Source of the DNA: Gimesia alba
GTDB lineage: Bacteria; Planctomycetota; Planctomycetia; Planctomycetales; Planctomycetaceae
Reading direction: 5' to 3'
Assembly (NCBI RefSeq): GCF_007744675.1
Contig: NZ_CP036269.1
Span: 4,877,546-4,941,545 of the forward strand
Length of the DNA stretch: 64,000 bases
Of the stretch, positions 16,072-23,936 are shown in pieces. Within the stretch, counting starts at the first letter, position 1. Each line of letters starts with the position of its first letter. A program made the translations under genes and the position numbers. The notes beneath the pieces were generated by a model. The model was not told where the DNA came from. It did not search any database and saw only the letters and a list, made by a program, of their open reading frames with translations.

Positions 16072-17133
16072 ATGTCTAACCCCTTTCCCGAGAATGATTC
16101 AACACACACCGAATCTCAGCTTCAACTTCTCTATTGCGCGCTGACAGATCCCGACTTGCTGCGGAGTCAATGGGCAACAGAGCAATTGGAACTTCAGGTA
16201 TGTGGCGAAGAGGAAACAAAGCTGCTGCTCCAGTCAATGCGCGCTGATGAGCCCGAAAAACGATGGCGGGCAATCAATATCTGCGTTCAACTGGCATTGG
16301 ACGGAAGCAACGTCGTGCCACATTTGCTGACAACAGTCAAGGACCGGCTCTGGACAATCCGCGAGGCCTCAGCTCTGGCATTAGCCCCGCATGTCAGTGA
16401 CGATCAAGTTCACCAGGCCCTGCTGGACCGCGCGTTGTTTGATAAAAGCCCCCTTGTTCGTGAAGCGGCGCTGCGTGGGCTCTCGGGAACGCTGGACAAA
16501 CATCGTCAGACACTCGATGCCTTACTGGCTGCTCTTAAACATCCCAAACCTCCGGTTCGCTGTCGGGCCGCCGTCGGTCTGACTTACTTTCGTACCGCCG
16601 CCTGCTTTATTATTCCAGATTTAACAGAAGCACTCAACGACTCGCACCGCAAGGTGCGCCTGGCGGCAACCAATGCACTCGCACAGTTCGGTCCTCAAGC
16701 CATCTCTGCCTTGCCGACTTTGATCAGACGACGCTTTGAAGGCGACTTCACAATCAAGCAGGCGGCGGTCAAAGCGATTGCAGCAATTCTTCCCGGAGCT
16801 TCCGCCCCGCTCCGACGAACGTTGACCCCCTCATTGGAATGGTTTGATGGTCCTCAACAGACTTTACAGGATGCATTCAAAGATTATGAATTGCCTGAGG
16901 AAGTTCGCGCGCAGTTTATCGAGGAATGCCAGAGCCAAATCGACGTCTTCACAAAGCAGAACCCAGAACAATCTCCAGTAAGCGAAAACAAGCCTGACGG
17001 CTGGCAAGCGGCCTGTGCCGTGGTAAGAGCAGCTGAGCAATCTGGCCGTAGTTTTGATGAGAAAAAAGAATACACCAAACTGCTGGCCCGGTTCGTCGAG
17101 CTCTGGCTGGATCATAACACAAAAGAGAAATAA
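16072..17133 (+). CDS. HEAT-repeat protein
   Basis: 353 residues, no signal peptide, made of helical HEAT/PBS-lyase-type repeats between residues about 30 and 240: DRLWTIREASALALAPHV, DKSPLVREAALRGLSG, HPKPPVRCRAAVGLTYF, DSHRKVRLAATNALAQFG. These repeats form alpha-solenoid binding surfaces. The C-terminal 100 residues are charged and do not resemble the repeats. Function is probably scaffolding; the partner is unknown. No clear Shine-Dalgarno site precedes the ATG at 16072. Confidence 0.7.
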   Translation: MSNPFPENDSTHTESQLQLLYCALTDPDLLRSQWATEQLELQVCGEEETKLLLQSMRADEPEKRWRAINICVQLALDGSNVVPHLLTTVKDRLWTIREASALALAPHVSDDQVHQALLDRALFDKSPLVREAALRGLSGTLDKHRQTLDALLAALKHPKPPVRCRAAVGLTYFRTAACFIIPDLTEALNDSHRKVRLAATNALAQFGPQAISALPTLIRRRFEGDFTIKQAAVKAIAAILPGASAPLRRTLTPSLEWFDGPQQTLQDAFKDYELPEEVRAQFIEECQSQIDVFTKQNPEQSPVSENKPDGWQAACAVVRAAEQSGRSFDEKKEYTKLLARFVELWLDHNTKEK

Positions 17134-17163
17134 CTTTCACGCACTTTTGGTCAGGAGTTTCAC

Positions 17164-17451
17164 TCACAATTGACTGAGTTTATACACATACAGAACCGGC
17201 ATGACCAGCAGGAAAAACCAGCCAATCAGGTCCAGCAGTGACGGCGGCGAATCGCGACGCAGGCCCCGGGTTAAGCCGGTCACAGACAAGGCCTCTTTCT
17301 TCCAGATGATGACCATGCCGGGTAGCGACATCAGCACTGCGAAAGTCGCCTCCCAGAGTCGACTCTCTGAAAAGTTGCCGATCGTTGCTCCCAGAATGCC
17401 GTTGGCTATCACCACCAGTAATGTGATCAGTTTTTCTTTTGATAACTTCAT
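17164..17451 (-). CDS. small membrane protein
   Basis: 95 residues with three hydrophobic segments (LITLLVVIANGILGATIG, WEATFAVLMSLPGMVIIW, LDLIGWFFLLVMPVLYVY). I recognise no family. It is convergent with the HEAT gene and divergent from the first BlaI gene, whose two operators lie about 145-185 bases from its start; shared regulation is possible but unproven. Confidence 0.55.
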   Translation of the reverse strand: MKLSKEKLITLLVVIANGILGATIGNFSESRLWEATFAVLMSLPGMVIIWKKEALSVTGLTRGLRRDSPPSLLDLIGWFFLLVMPVLYVYKLSQL

Positions 17452-17594
17452 TTAGCAGCTTCTCCTCAGCGAGTACCCCTGCCCTCGTTGGTTATCTGGC
17501 TCTTATGATACTAAAAAAAGAGTGACTGCAGCAAATTAAATTTAAGTAACTGAACGATTTACGATGCCCGATTGAAGCACCTTGCATATATTAC

Positions 17595-17634
17595 GACATT
17601 TGTCTTTTTTCTTCTTGACATTTTGACATTTGTC
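17595..17634 (+). promoter_or_regulatory. paired BlaI-type operators upstream of pair 1
   Basis: GACATTTGTC occurs at 17595-17604 and again at 17625-17634, 20 bases apart, ending 15 bases before the BlaI ATG at 17650. Each is a GACA-nn-TGTC dyad, the same core as in the third pair's operators. BlaI-family repressors bind dyads of this kind upstream of their own gene. A TTGACA at 17615-17620 lies between the two copies and may be a -35 box. Confidence 0.7.
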
Positions 17635-17649
17635 GTTTTTAATAAAGGC

Positions 17650-18063
17650 ATGAATCATTCAAAAGCAAAAATACCGGATGCGGAACGTGATGTTCTGGTC
17701 TGTTTGAATCAACTGGAAGAGGCCACAGTCAAAGAGATCTGTGAGGCTTTGCAGCCTGTGCGCAAGATGGAGCCCTCGTCTGTGATGACGCTGCTCAAAC
17801 GGCTGGAAGCCCGGAAACTGGTCACCAAACGCAAGGCAGATCAGGGGAAGGCGTTTGTATTTCGTGCGACGCGCGAATCGACGCGGGCCTATCATCATTT
17901 GATGAATGACCTGTTCCAGGGAGTCTTTGGCGGCGATACGCTCTCCTTTATGTCCTCGTTCTTTGAAACGCGTAAACCGACGGAAGAAGAGATTACCCAG
18001 TTGCAGCAACTACTGGACGACCTGCGTACACAGAAATCAAAGAAGAAGGGAAAGAAATCATGA
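17650..18063 (+). CDS. BlaI/MecI-family repressor (pair 1)
   Basis: 137 residues of the BlaI/MecI/CopY winged-helix family: IPDAERDVLVCLNQLEEATVKEICEAL, then VMTLLKRLEARKLVTKRKADQGKAFVFRAT, and a C-terminal dimerisation part with the short acidic stretch FETRKPTEEEITQLQQLL. Start at ATG 17650; the 26 upstream in-frame residues begin with TTG and read through the operators. Its last codons overlap the M56 gene by four bases (ATGA), so translation is coupled. It probably represses its own operon through the two GACA-nn-TGTC sites and is inactivated by the M56 partner. Confidence 0.85.
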   Translation: MNHSKAKIPDAERDVLVCLNQLEEATVKEICEALQPVRKMEPSSVMTLLKRLEARKLVTKRKADQGKAFVFRATRESTRAYHHLMNDLFQGVFGGDTLSFMSSFFETRKPTEEEITQLQQLLDDLRTQKSKKKGKKS

Positions 18064-21002
18064 TCAACTTCTTCCAGCATACTGCAGAACAATGGGGCGA
18101 ATTCATACTGAGCGCCGGCATTCAGGCTGCATTTGTCGCAATCCTGGCATTCGCGTTTCTTTTTCTGACACGGCGTTTTATCAGCGCTCCGTTGCGTTAT
18201 GCGATTCTGCTGGTGGTACTCATCAAATTCGCAATACCGCCGAATCTGGACCTGCAAACGGGACTGTTTACGAAGTACTCGACCACTCCAAATCATATTG
18301 GCAGTACCGCTCCGGTTATCGTGCTTGATGAAGCCCCCGCCACAACAAGCCAATTCGCATCAGACGCCAGTCGCTCCCGCATTCCCTCCCCGGCTGCGAC
18401 GAAATCGAAAACCGAATCAACGCCTCAACCAGAATCACTGCGTGCGTCTATTCCCGTCGTATCGGAACCGGAATTCCACTGGTCCTATCTGTTACTGCCT
18501 CTGTATTTACTCGGCACGGCGTTCTTTGTCGGCTTGCTGATTCACCGTTATCGCTGTGTGCGACGAATTGTACGCGCGAGTACACTTCAGCAAGACGGTT
18601 TTTTGTTTTCGGAAGTCGCACGGATTTCTGAACTGCTGCAAATGAAGTCACCCCCTGCTCTACGCATTTCAGACGAAACGGACGCCCCGTTTGCCATCGG
18701 TGCATTCCACCCGGTGATTGTGATGCCGCGTGTGATCGCCGAAGAGTTACAATCCGATCAACTGACGATTGTGATCGCCCACGAGTTGGCACATATCCGC
18801 CGTCGCGATTTGCTGATCGGCTGGTTCGAAACGCTGGTAAGCCTCATCTGGTGGTTTCACCCGGCCCTGTGGTGGTTGCGACGATCACTCAGACAGACCC
18901 GCGAAGATTGCTGTGATGATCTGTTGCTCTCAAAACAACTTGCTCTGCCGGAACGGTATTGTGAAACGCTGATTGAAGCCGCGAGCCGGCAGTCGACCCG
19001 ACTGGCGGAACCACTGGTGCTCGGATTTGTGCATCAGGAACACCCTGCCGCCCGACGAATTCGCCGCCTGATGGACGGTGCTCTGTTTCGGGCAGACCGC
19101 CTGCGGTATCCTGCGTTGATCTTCGCGCTGCTGGTAGCGCTCGTCATGTTGCCTGGCATGCGTCCGGACCAACAGCCTGTCACGAAAACCACACTGGAAG
19201 GAGATTTGGGCTGGCGGAATCTTCCCTTCCGGATTGATGCTGGTGAAGAGGCCGCCATTAAGGAATGCAAGGAACTGGCACAGACGTACTTCTTTACCCG
19301 AAATGATATCCGAGATTTTTCACTCCCAGAAACCCGAGACAAACTGGAAGCAATACTGGAACAGCATCCAAAGCTGTTTTACGCGCAAAATCTGCTGGGC
19401 ACGTGGCATCGTATGAATGGAAATTTGGAAGAGGCTTCGCGACTCTTGAATGAATCCCTGGCCAATGCCCCAGTTGTGCTCACACAAACCTACAAACAGG
19501 GCAATGGTGATCCCATTCAGGATGTCGCAATTGACCAACTGGAAATTGAATGCAATCGAGTGCAAAAGGGTTCGCTGGATCCAAGTCTGAGATTGAAATT
19601 TGTGGCGCTCATCACAGATTCCCAAGGCCAGGTTCATCTGCCCGTCTATGACACCGTGTATCGTACGAGCTCACAATCTTATCCCGAAGGTTATTTTGCA
19701 GAGTTTCAAAACCTGGGTTGGATCGAATCGAACGCGCGAAATGGCATCTTACCCGATGTCATGGTCTGGAAACCCTGGTCACGGCCACGGGACTTCACAC
19801 GGACCGCCGCCCAGACAACCCGGCTCAAAAACGCGACAGGCACCGACACGCTGGAACTGATCTCAGGTTCCAATGCATACAGTATCGGACGTGTCGCCCG
19901 TGGTCAGGCCGACGGTAGAGTGACAACGGAAGACGGCAAGGGAATGAAGATTGCCGTCAAAGGATCTTCGCTCAAGATCACAAACGGCACGTTTATGGAC
20001 CATGCGTTGATTGAGCTCACGAGCCCGGTCTCATCTCGTTTTGCGTTATCGCAGGTGGATGTACTGGACTCGCAGACGAAAATTCCGCTACAGTCCTTCC
20101 AGTATGGCGCCGGCTTCACGTGGACTGAACAAAGCCGATTTCATCTGTTCTCATTGTGGGAGAAGTTACCCGATACGGTAGACCTGGTCCTGAAAGTGTT
20201 TAACTACGACAGTGACGATTTTCGCTACCAGATTCCAGCCGCCGTCGGATCTACGGTGCAGCACGATGGCAGTTCCTTTGAGATCACCTATCTGGGCGCA
20301 GGCAATCATAACAGCTGGAGTTCCAGCACCGGGTTTTACGGAGAAGCCCAGGGTACCGAGAACACCTCAGAGATCATCTTTCAGATCACCGGAAACAGAG
20401 AGCAGAAATTCTCGCTGTGGGTGGTCTCAAAAACGGGACGCAGACAGAACCTGAATGAGGGCGGCTGGTTTTCCTCCCAGACAGGCAGCTCTCCAGTTCG
20501 AATCATGCTGCCTCGCAATGAAATCGCGCATTTTGAAATGGTGCCCTATGTGGTGCCAAAGACAATTTATTTTGAACAGATTCAGCTACCTGCCCGCATT
20601 GCCCCACTGGATCAAGAGTTGCCCCTGATCGAATTTCCCGTCGACGGCAAGGCCAGACAATATACGTCTGACGTTTTCAGCCCATTCCAGGTCCACTTCG
20701 AAAGCCATCGCGGGAACCTCTATTCGGGCATGGGTTCTTACAACAACAGTTTTGAATTCCACGAACGTCCGCTCGAAGACCAGTTTCCGAAATCCAAAAT
20801 GACGGTGAGTTGGTATTACCATGCAACGATTGACTTGAAGCATCGTCTGGAATTTATCGTAGCCCCACCTCCAGTCAAGCCGGGCAGAAGCAGATCACAA
20901 AGTTCCAGCGCCATCTGGGGAGACGCCGGTTTCTCAAGCCGAGAGACACCACTGGAATCAGTCAAAGCGGTGCTATTGGAAATCCTGCCGAAACCGGAAT
21001 GA
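18060..21002 (+). CDS. M56 (BlaR1-like) membrane metalloprotease with a large C-terminal part
   Basis: 980 residues. Three N-terminal membrane segments, then a cytoplasmic M56 protease domain with HELAHIRRRD at about residue 241 and the downstream EDCCDDLLLS block, followed by a fourth membrane segment (YPALIFALLVALVMLPG). The extracytoplasmic part (about residues 375-980) is not a penicillin-binding domain as in BlaR1: it has a helical TPR-like region (residues 390-470) and several beta-rich segments. By family analogy, ligand sensing would trigger BlaI cleavage. The ligand is unknown. Coupled to the BlaI gene by an ATGA overlap. Confidence 0.8.
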   Translation: MINFFQHTAEQWGEFILSAGIQAAFVAILAFAFLFLTRRFISAPLRYAILLVVLIKFAIPPNLDLQTGLFTKYSTTPNHIGSTAPVIVLDEAPATTSQFASDASRSRIPSPAATKSKTESTPQPESLRASIPVVSEPEFHWSYLLLPLYLLGTAFFVGLLIHRYRCVRRIVRASTLQQDGFLFSEVARISELLQMKSPPALRISDETDAPFAIGAFHPVIVMPRVIAEELQSDQLTIVIAHELAHIRRRDLLIGWFETLVSLIWWFHPALWWLRRSLRQTREDCCDDLLLSKQLALPERYCETLIEAASRQSTRLAEPLVLGFVHQEHPAARRIRRLMDGALFRADRLRYPALIFALLVALVMLPGMRPDQQPVTKTTLEGDLGWRNLPFRIDAGEEAAIKECKELAQTYFFTRNDIRDFSLPETRDKLEAILEQHPKLFYAQNLLGTWHRMNGNLEEASRLLNESLANAPVVLTQTYKQGNGDPIQDVAIDQLEIECNRVQKGSLDPSLRLKFVALITDSQGQVHLPVYDTVYRTSSQSYPEGYFAEFQNLGWIESNARNGILPDVMVWKPWSRPRDFTRTAAQTTRLKNATGTDTLELISGSNAYSIGRVARGQADGRVTTEDGKGMKIAVKGSSLKITNGTFMDHALIELTSPVSSRFALSQVDVLDSQTKIPLQSFQYGAGFTWTEQSRFHLFSLWEKLPDTVDLVLKVFNYDSDDFRYQIPAAVGSTVQHDGSSFEITYLGAGNHNSWSSSTGFYGEAQGTENTSEIIFQITGNREQKFSLWVVSKTGRRQNLNEGGWFSSQTGSSPVRIMLPRNEIAHFEMVPYVVPKTIYFEQIQLPARIAPLDQELPLIEFPVDGKARQYTSDVFSPFQVHFESHRGNLYSGMGSYNNSFEFHERPLEDQFPKSKMTVSWYYHATIDLKHRLEFIVAPPPVKPGRSRSQSSSAIWGDAGFSSRETPLESVKAVLLEILPKPE

Positions 21003-21030
21003 GGATTTTTTTGTAATTCATAGCAATCAG

Positions 21031-21059
21031 AAAATGCCTTGGGATCATGTGTGCATTTT
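21031..21059. terminator. possible bidirectional terminator
   Basis: AAAATGC (21031-21037) can pair with GCATTTT (21053-21059) across a 15-base loop, with a T-run on the plus side. It lies between the converging M56 and DUF1853 genes. The stem is AT-rich and the loop long, so this is a weak call. Confidence 0.3.
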
Positions 21060-21944
21060 TTAGCCAATCCACGGCCAGGATTCGGAGACGATGAAAACGC
21101 GGTCGACTTCGCGGTAAACGGACTGTTGGCAGGTGAGCGCGCTGATCAGAATCGGACGCTGTTTGTGCTGAAAATGTGTTTCCAGCTGTTGTTGCAACTC
21201 TTTGAAGTTGAGCAGCCTGTCATCGGATTTGCTGCAGAGAGCCGCGGATAACCAGTCCGGTTTTTCGCGGATCAGAAACCGCAGTTCCCCATGCTGCGCG
21301 GTAAGCCGGGAGAGCGCGGAGAGGTGTAGCCAGCTGCCTCGTTCATGTCTCGGAGAGAGTTTCTCCGGGAGTTGTTTGGGGGAACTGTGATCGGGGTGAT
21401 AAAAGATCATGCCTTTGACAAACGCCTGACGTCGGTCGACTTCAGGGAAGTGTGTCTGACTTAAAGGAAGCTGAAAGTCGAACAGCCGCCGCATTTTCTT
21501 TTCGAATGTATCCTTCACATTCGGCCCCACGAAATGACTGCCAGTCTCGTTATCACCGGGATCAAACAGATAGAATTTGACGGCGATTTCCCAGTGATTC
21601 ACAACGCCGGCTTCGTCTTCGAACAGAATATCGATCTCGCCGATCGTCTGGTTCTCTTCAAAAATCTGTTGATGCCGGGCAATGATTTTCAGTCGGCGAA
21701 TATGTTCCAGCCAATACAGGACCAGGCCTTCAAAATAGGTTCCGATCCGAAAACGGGAATAGGGGGTGAGATAATTCTCCAGGTGCGGTACGTCGATCAC
21801 CTGGAAATCGGGAACTTCGGAATGATGCTCTTCTTTGAGTGACTCTAAAATTAACGACGGGCTAGTGATAGCCCATTTCAAGTCGCGAAGTGCCTGTGGT
21901 TCTGATAAGTTGTTTGATTGTGCCATTTTCGGATCATGTTGCAT
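21060..21944 (-). CDS. DUF1853 family protein
   Basis: 294 residues, cytoplasmic. Family hallmarks in order: LRDLKWAITSPSLI, RIGTYFEGLVLYWLEH, TIGEIDILFEDE, HWEIAVKFYLF, FVGPNVKDTFEKKMRRL, FVKGMIFY and a C-terminal VFIVSESWPW. DUF1853 is a little-studied conserved family; its E-I-D and E-x-A-V-K residues resemble a restriction-endonuclease-like (PD-(D/E)xK) core, so nucleic-acid cleavage or binding is possible. It is convergent with the M56 gene. No partner gene is apparent. Confidence 0.75.
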   Translation of the reverse strand: MQHDPKMAQSNNLSEPQALRDLKWAITSPSLILESLKEEHHSEVPDFQVIDVPHLENYLTPYSRFRIGTYFEGLVLYWLEHIRRLKIIARHQQIFEENQTIGEIDILFEDEAGVVNHWEIAVKFYLFDPGDNETGSHFVGPNVKDTFEKKMRRLFDFQLPLSQTHFPEVDRRQAFVKGMIFYHPDHSSPKQLPEKLSPRHERGSWLHLSALSRLTAQHGELRFLIREKPDWLSAALCSKSDDRLLNFKELQQQLETHFQHKQRPILISALTCQQSVYREVDRVFIVSESWPWIG

Positions 21945-22175
21945 AGCGGTTAGTTTAAATCAATCCGTCCTTGATTGAGAGACAGAAAGTATACCTCACC
22001 GGAAAGTAATCGGAACCTTCTATTGGCATCACTCCGCATTTGTTTGATCATTCTGCTGGCATCAGCCGTTTCCACCAGAGATGCCGACGTTTAATCCCTG
22101 CTATTGAGCGGCACCAGCAAAACGGTAATACTGATTTCACTCCTGGCTCTTTTTCTAGAGAAGGAAGAGGCGATC

Positions 22176-22559
22176 ATGATATGGAAACTGTTGCCTTTCA
22201 GAAAGCGCAAGTCTGATGATGAATTCATCGCGGGAATCAGGCGAAACATCGAAGCATGGGATCGATGGCGTTATGGAAGAATTCTTTTGTCGGTCAGTTT
22301 GGTCGCCGCTTGGATCTGGGTTCTGTCGCTCTCGATCAGGCTGATCTTGAAGTTGGATCAACAGGAAGTAGAATCGATGGCCCTCTTTTGGGGCAATCTC
22401 GGCATGTTGATCGGTTTTGCCGTTGGTTTTCTTGGCAGCGTTGCCTTTAGTTACTTAGCGATCCTCTCAGCCGGATTCCGCTCCGAACGACTTCTGCTTA
22501 AATATTACGATGCACAGAACTCCCCAGAACAAAGTGAGGACGAAGAAAGTCAAGCGTGA
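22176..22559 (+). CDS. small membrane protein
   Basis: 127 residues with a basic N-terminus (MIWKLLPFRKRKSDDEF) and two hydrophobic segments (LLSVSLVAAWIWVLSLSIRLIL and LIGFAVGFLGSVAFSYLAILSAG), with an acidic tail. I start at ATG 22176, which has the strong Shine-Dalgarno stretch GAAGGAAGAGG upstream; the longer frame begins at 22104 without one. No family recognised. Confidence 0.6.
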   Translation: MIWKLLPFRKRKSDDEFIAGIRRNIEAWDRWRYGRILLSVSLVAAWIWVLSLSIRLILKLDQQEVESMALFWGNLGMLIGFAVGFLGSVAFSYLAILSAGFRSERLLLKYYDAQNSPEQSEDEESQA

Positions 22560-22582
22560 ACCTGAAGAAAGAAGTGCGGCGT

Positions 22583-23437
22583 TTATTCCGCGCCATTATC
22601 AATCAACGACTGCTGAAACTTGTTCCAGAACGATTTCTGACGCTCGTATCTGTCAGCGGGAATTTCATGCTTCATGAACTCCAGCGCATCCAGTCGATCT
22701 TTGGTGGCGGCGACGTAGGAATAACCGACTTCAGCCATGGGATTTCGGTATTCGGGATCGCCGGGTTCATATTGGCGTACGAATTTCCCGTTTTCGTCCA
22801 CTTCCAGATTGGCGGTCATCAGCGGCAGCATTATTTGTAACTCAGCCATCGCTTTTTCGGCAAAGCTCATGCCCTCGGTCGCTTCCTCCCAGGCTTTCGC
22901 GACGGCAGCCGGTGTATTACTGCTCGGAAACCGCAGTCCATTGGCGATGCCACTTTGGGTGATTCCGTCGTTATTCAAGTCGACTTGTGTCGCAGGCGGC
23001 AGGAGCAGATTCAAGGCCCCTTCTTCCGTCAACGCTGACACCCGGATCGGGCTGGCCAGGCTTTGTACCTTCTGCACCACAGCCAGTTCTTCTTGAGACA
23101 GTTTCTGCAGGAAACCTTTCGGATCGACATAGCCTCCTTCTTCGTGAGCACGGACAATGAGCTCGCCGAATGACTGCTTCAATTCCTCAGGGTTCTCAAC
23201 CTGGGAATAGCGACCGTTCAATTCTCCTGTGAACCAACTGTCCCACGAGCGCTGCAGTCCCTTGATTAAAGCTTGCGGCTCTTCGGTCGACTGCTCCGGA
23301 ACCTCGGCAGAAGCATATCCCTGACGGCCAAACTGAGCCAGCATCGCACTGAAGACATTCTGGACATCCTGATCCTGCTGCCGCTTTTGTTGTGACGGCG
23401 TCAACAGACCACTCGAACCCACCGAATCAATTTTCAT
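22583..23437 (-). CDS. uncharacterised protein with an EF-hand-like loop
   Basis: 284 residues, no signal peptide, starting MKIDSVGSSGLLTPSQQ. It is largely helical and polar. A short calcium-loop-like segment, DLNNDGITQSGI, lies near residue 155. The C-terminus has repeated charged helices (KDRLDALEFMKHEI, RQKSFWNKFQQSL). The opening residues resemble those of bacterial type III or flagellar-associated proteins, but I cannot support that assignment. Function unknown. It is convergent with the small membrane protein gene, 23 bases away. Confidence 0.6.
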   Translation of the reverse strand: MKIDSVGSSGLLTPSQQKRQQDQDVQNVFSAMLAQFGRQGYASAEVPEQSTEEPQALIKGLQRSWDSWFTGELNGRYSQVENPEELKQSFGELIVRAHEEGGYVDPKGFLQKLSQEELAVVQKVQSLASPIRVSALTEEGALNLLLPPATQVDLNNDGITQSGIANGLRFPSSNTPAAVAKAWEEATEGMSFAEKAMAELQIMLPLMTANLEVDENGKFVRQYEPGDPEYRNPMAEVGYSYVAATKDRLDALEFMKHEIPADRYERQKSFWNKFQQSLIDNGAE

Positions 23438-23560
23438 CGTATCCCCCTCTCGATTTCATGCACACACACGTACACCCTTTCAGTTTATCGATAGTAGGGA
23501 TTACTCAACTTGAACCTGTTTCGTAATTTCAGCGATTTCTCTAGATCCATCGATTCATTT

Positions 23561-23925
23561 CTACCACGAAAAACACGAAAGCACACGAAAAAGGGCTGGT
23601 CCCGAAGGCAATTTGGGATCGCTGGTAACATGAGGTCTCAAAGTCCCGCTCAATTCCAGAACAAATTCACCTCTCATTTTTGAAACGTTGGGGAGGATCT
23701 ATATGTCCGCCCGCCTGGCGAGTTTTGTTTTGGAAGTACTCGCTTGAGGGAACCAGATTTACCGCTCAAACGATGCCACACAAATGACGTCTCAAAGCGG
23801 GGAGACACATGAGTCTCCCCCTACTTTTTTTCTCGACAGGAACGATTTCTCAATCACTGTTGGCAAGCCAACAGTGCCACCCAATACGGCAATACATTCG
23901 TGCCTTTTCGTGTCTTTCGTGGTAG
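23561..23925. repeat. MITE-like element with terminal inverted repeats
   Basis: The gap 23438-23936 holds a 365-base element bounded by CTACCACGAAAAACACGAAA at its left end and the inverse complement of CTACCACGAAAGACACGAAA at its right end. Inside is a perfect palindrome, CACTGTTGGC / GCCAACAGTG, near 23856-23877, and a CCGCCCGCCTGGCGAG block. No ORF of note. Parts recur at 35633-35881 and 42445-42562, and short pieces elsewhere. It looks like a non-autonomous, modular intergenic repeat. Confidence 0.7.
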
Positions 23926-23936
23926 AAAAAACAGAT

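Noticed and set aside
16072-17133. HEAT protein as a phycobilisome lyase
   Set aside because: PBS-lyase-type repeats are a generic HEAT variant; no phycobilisome genes are present.
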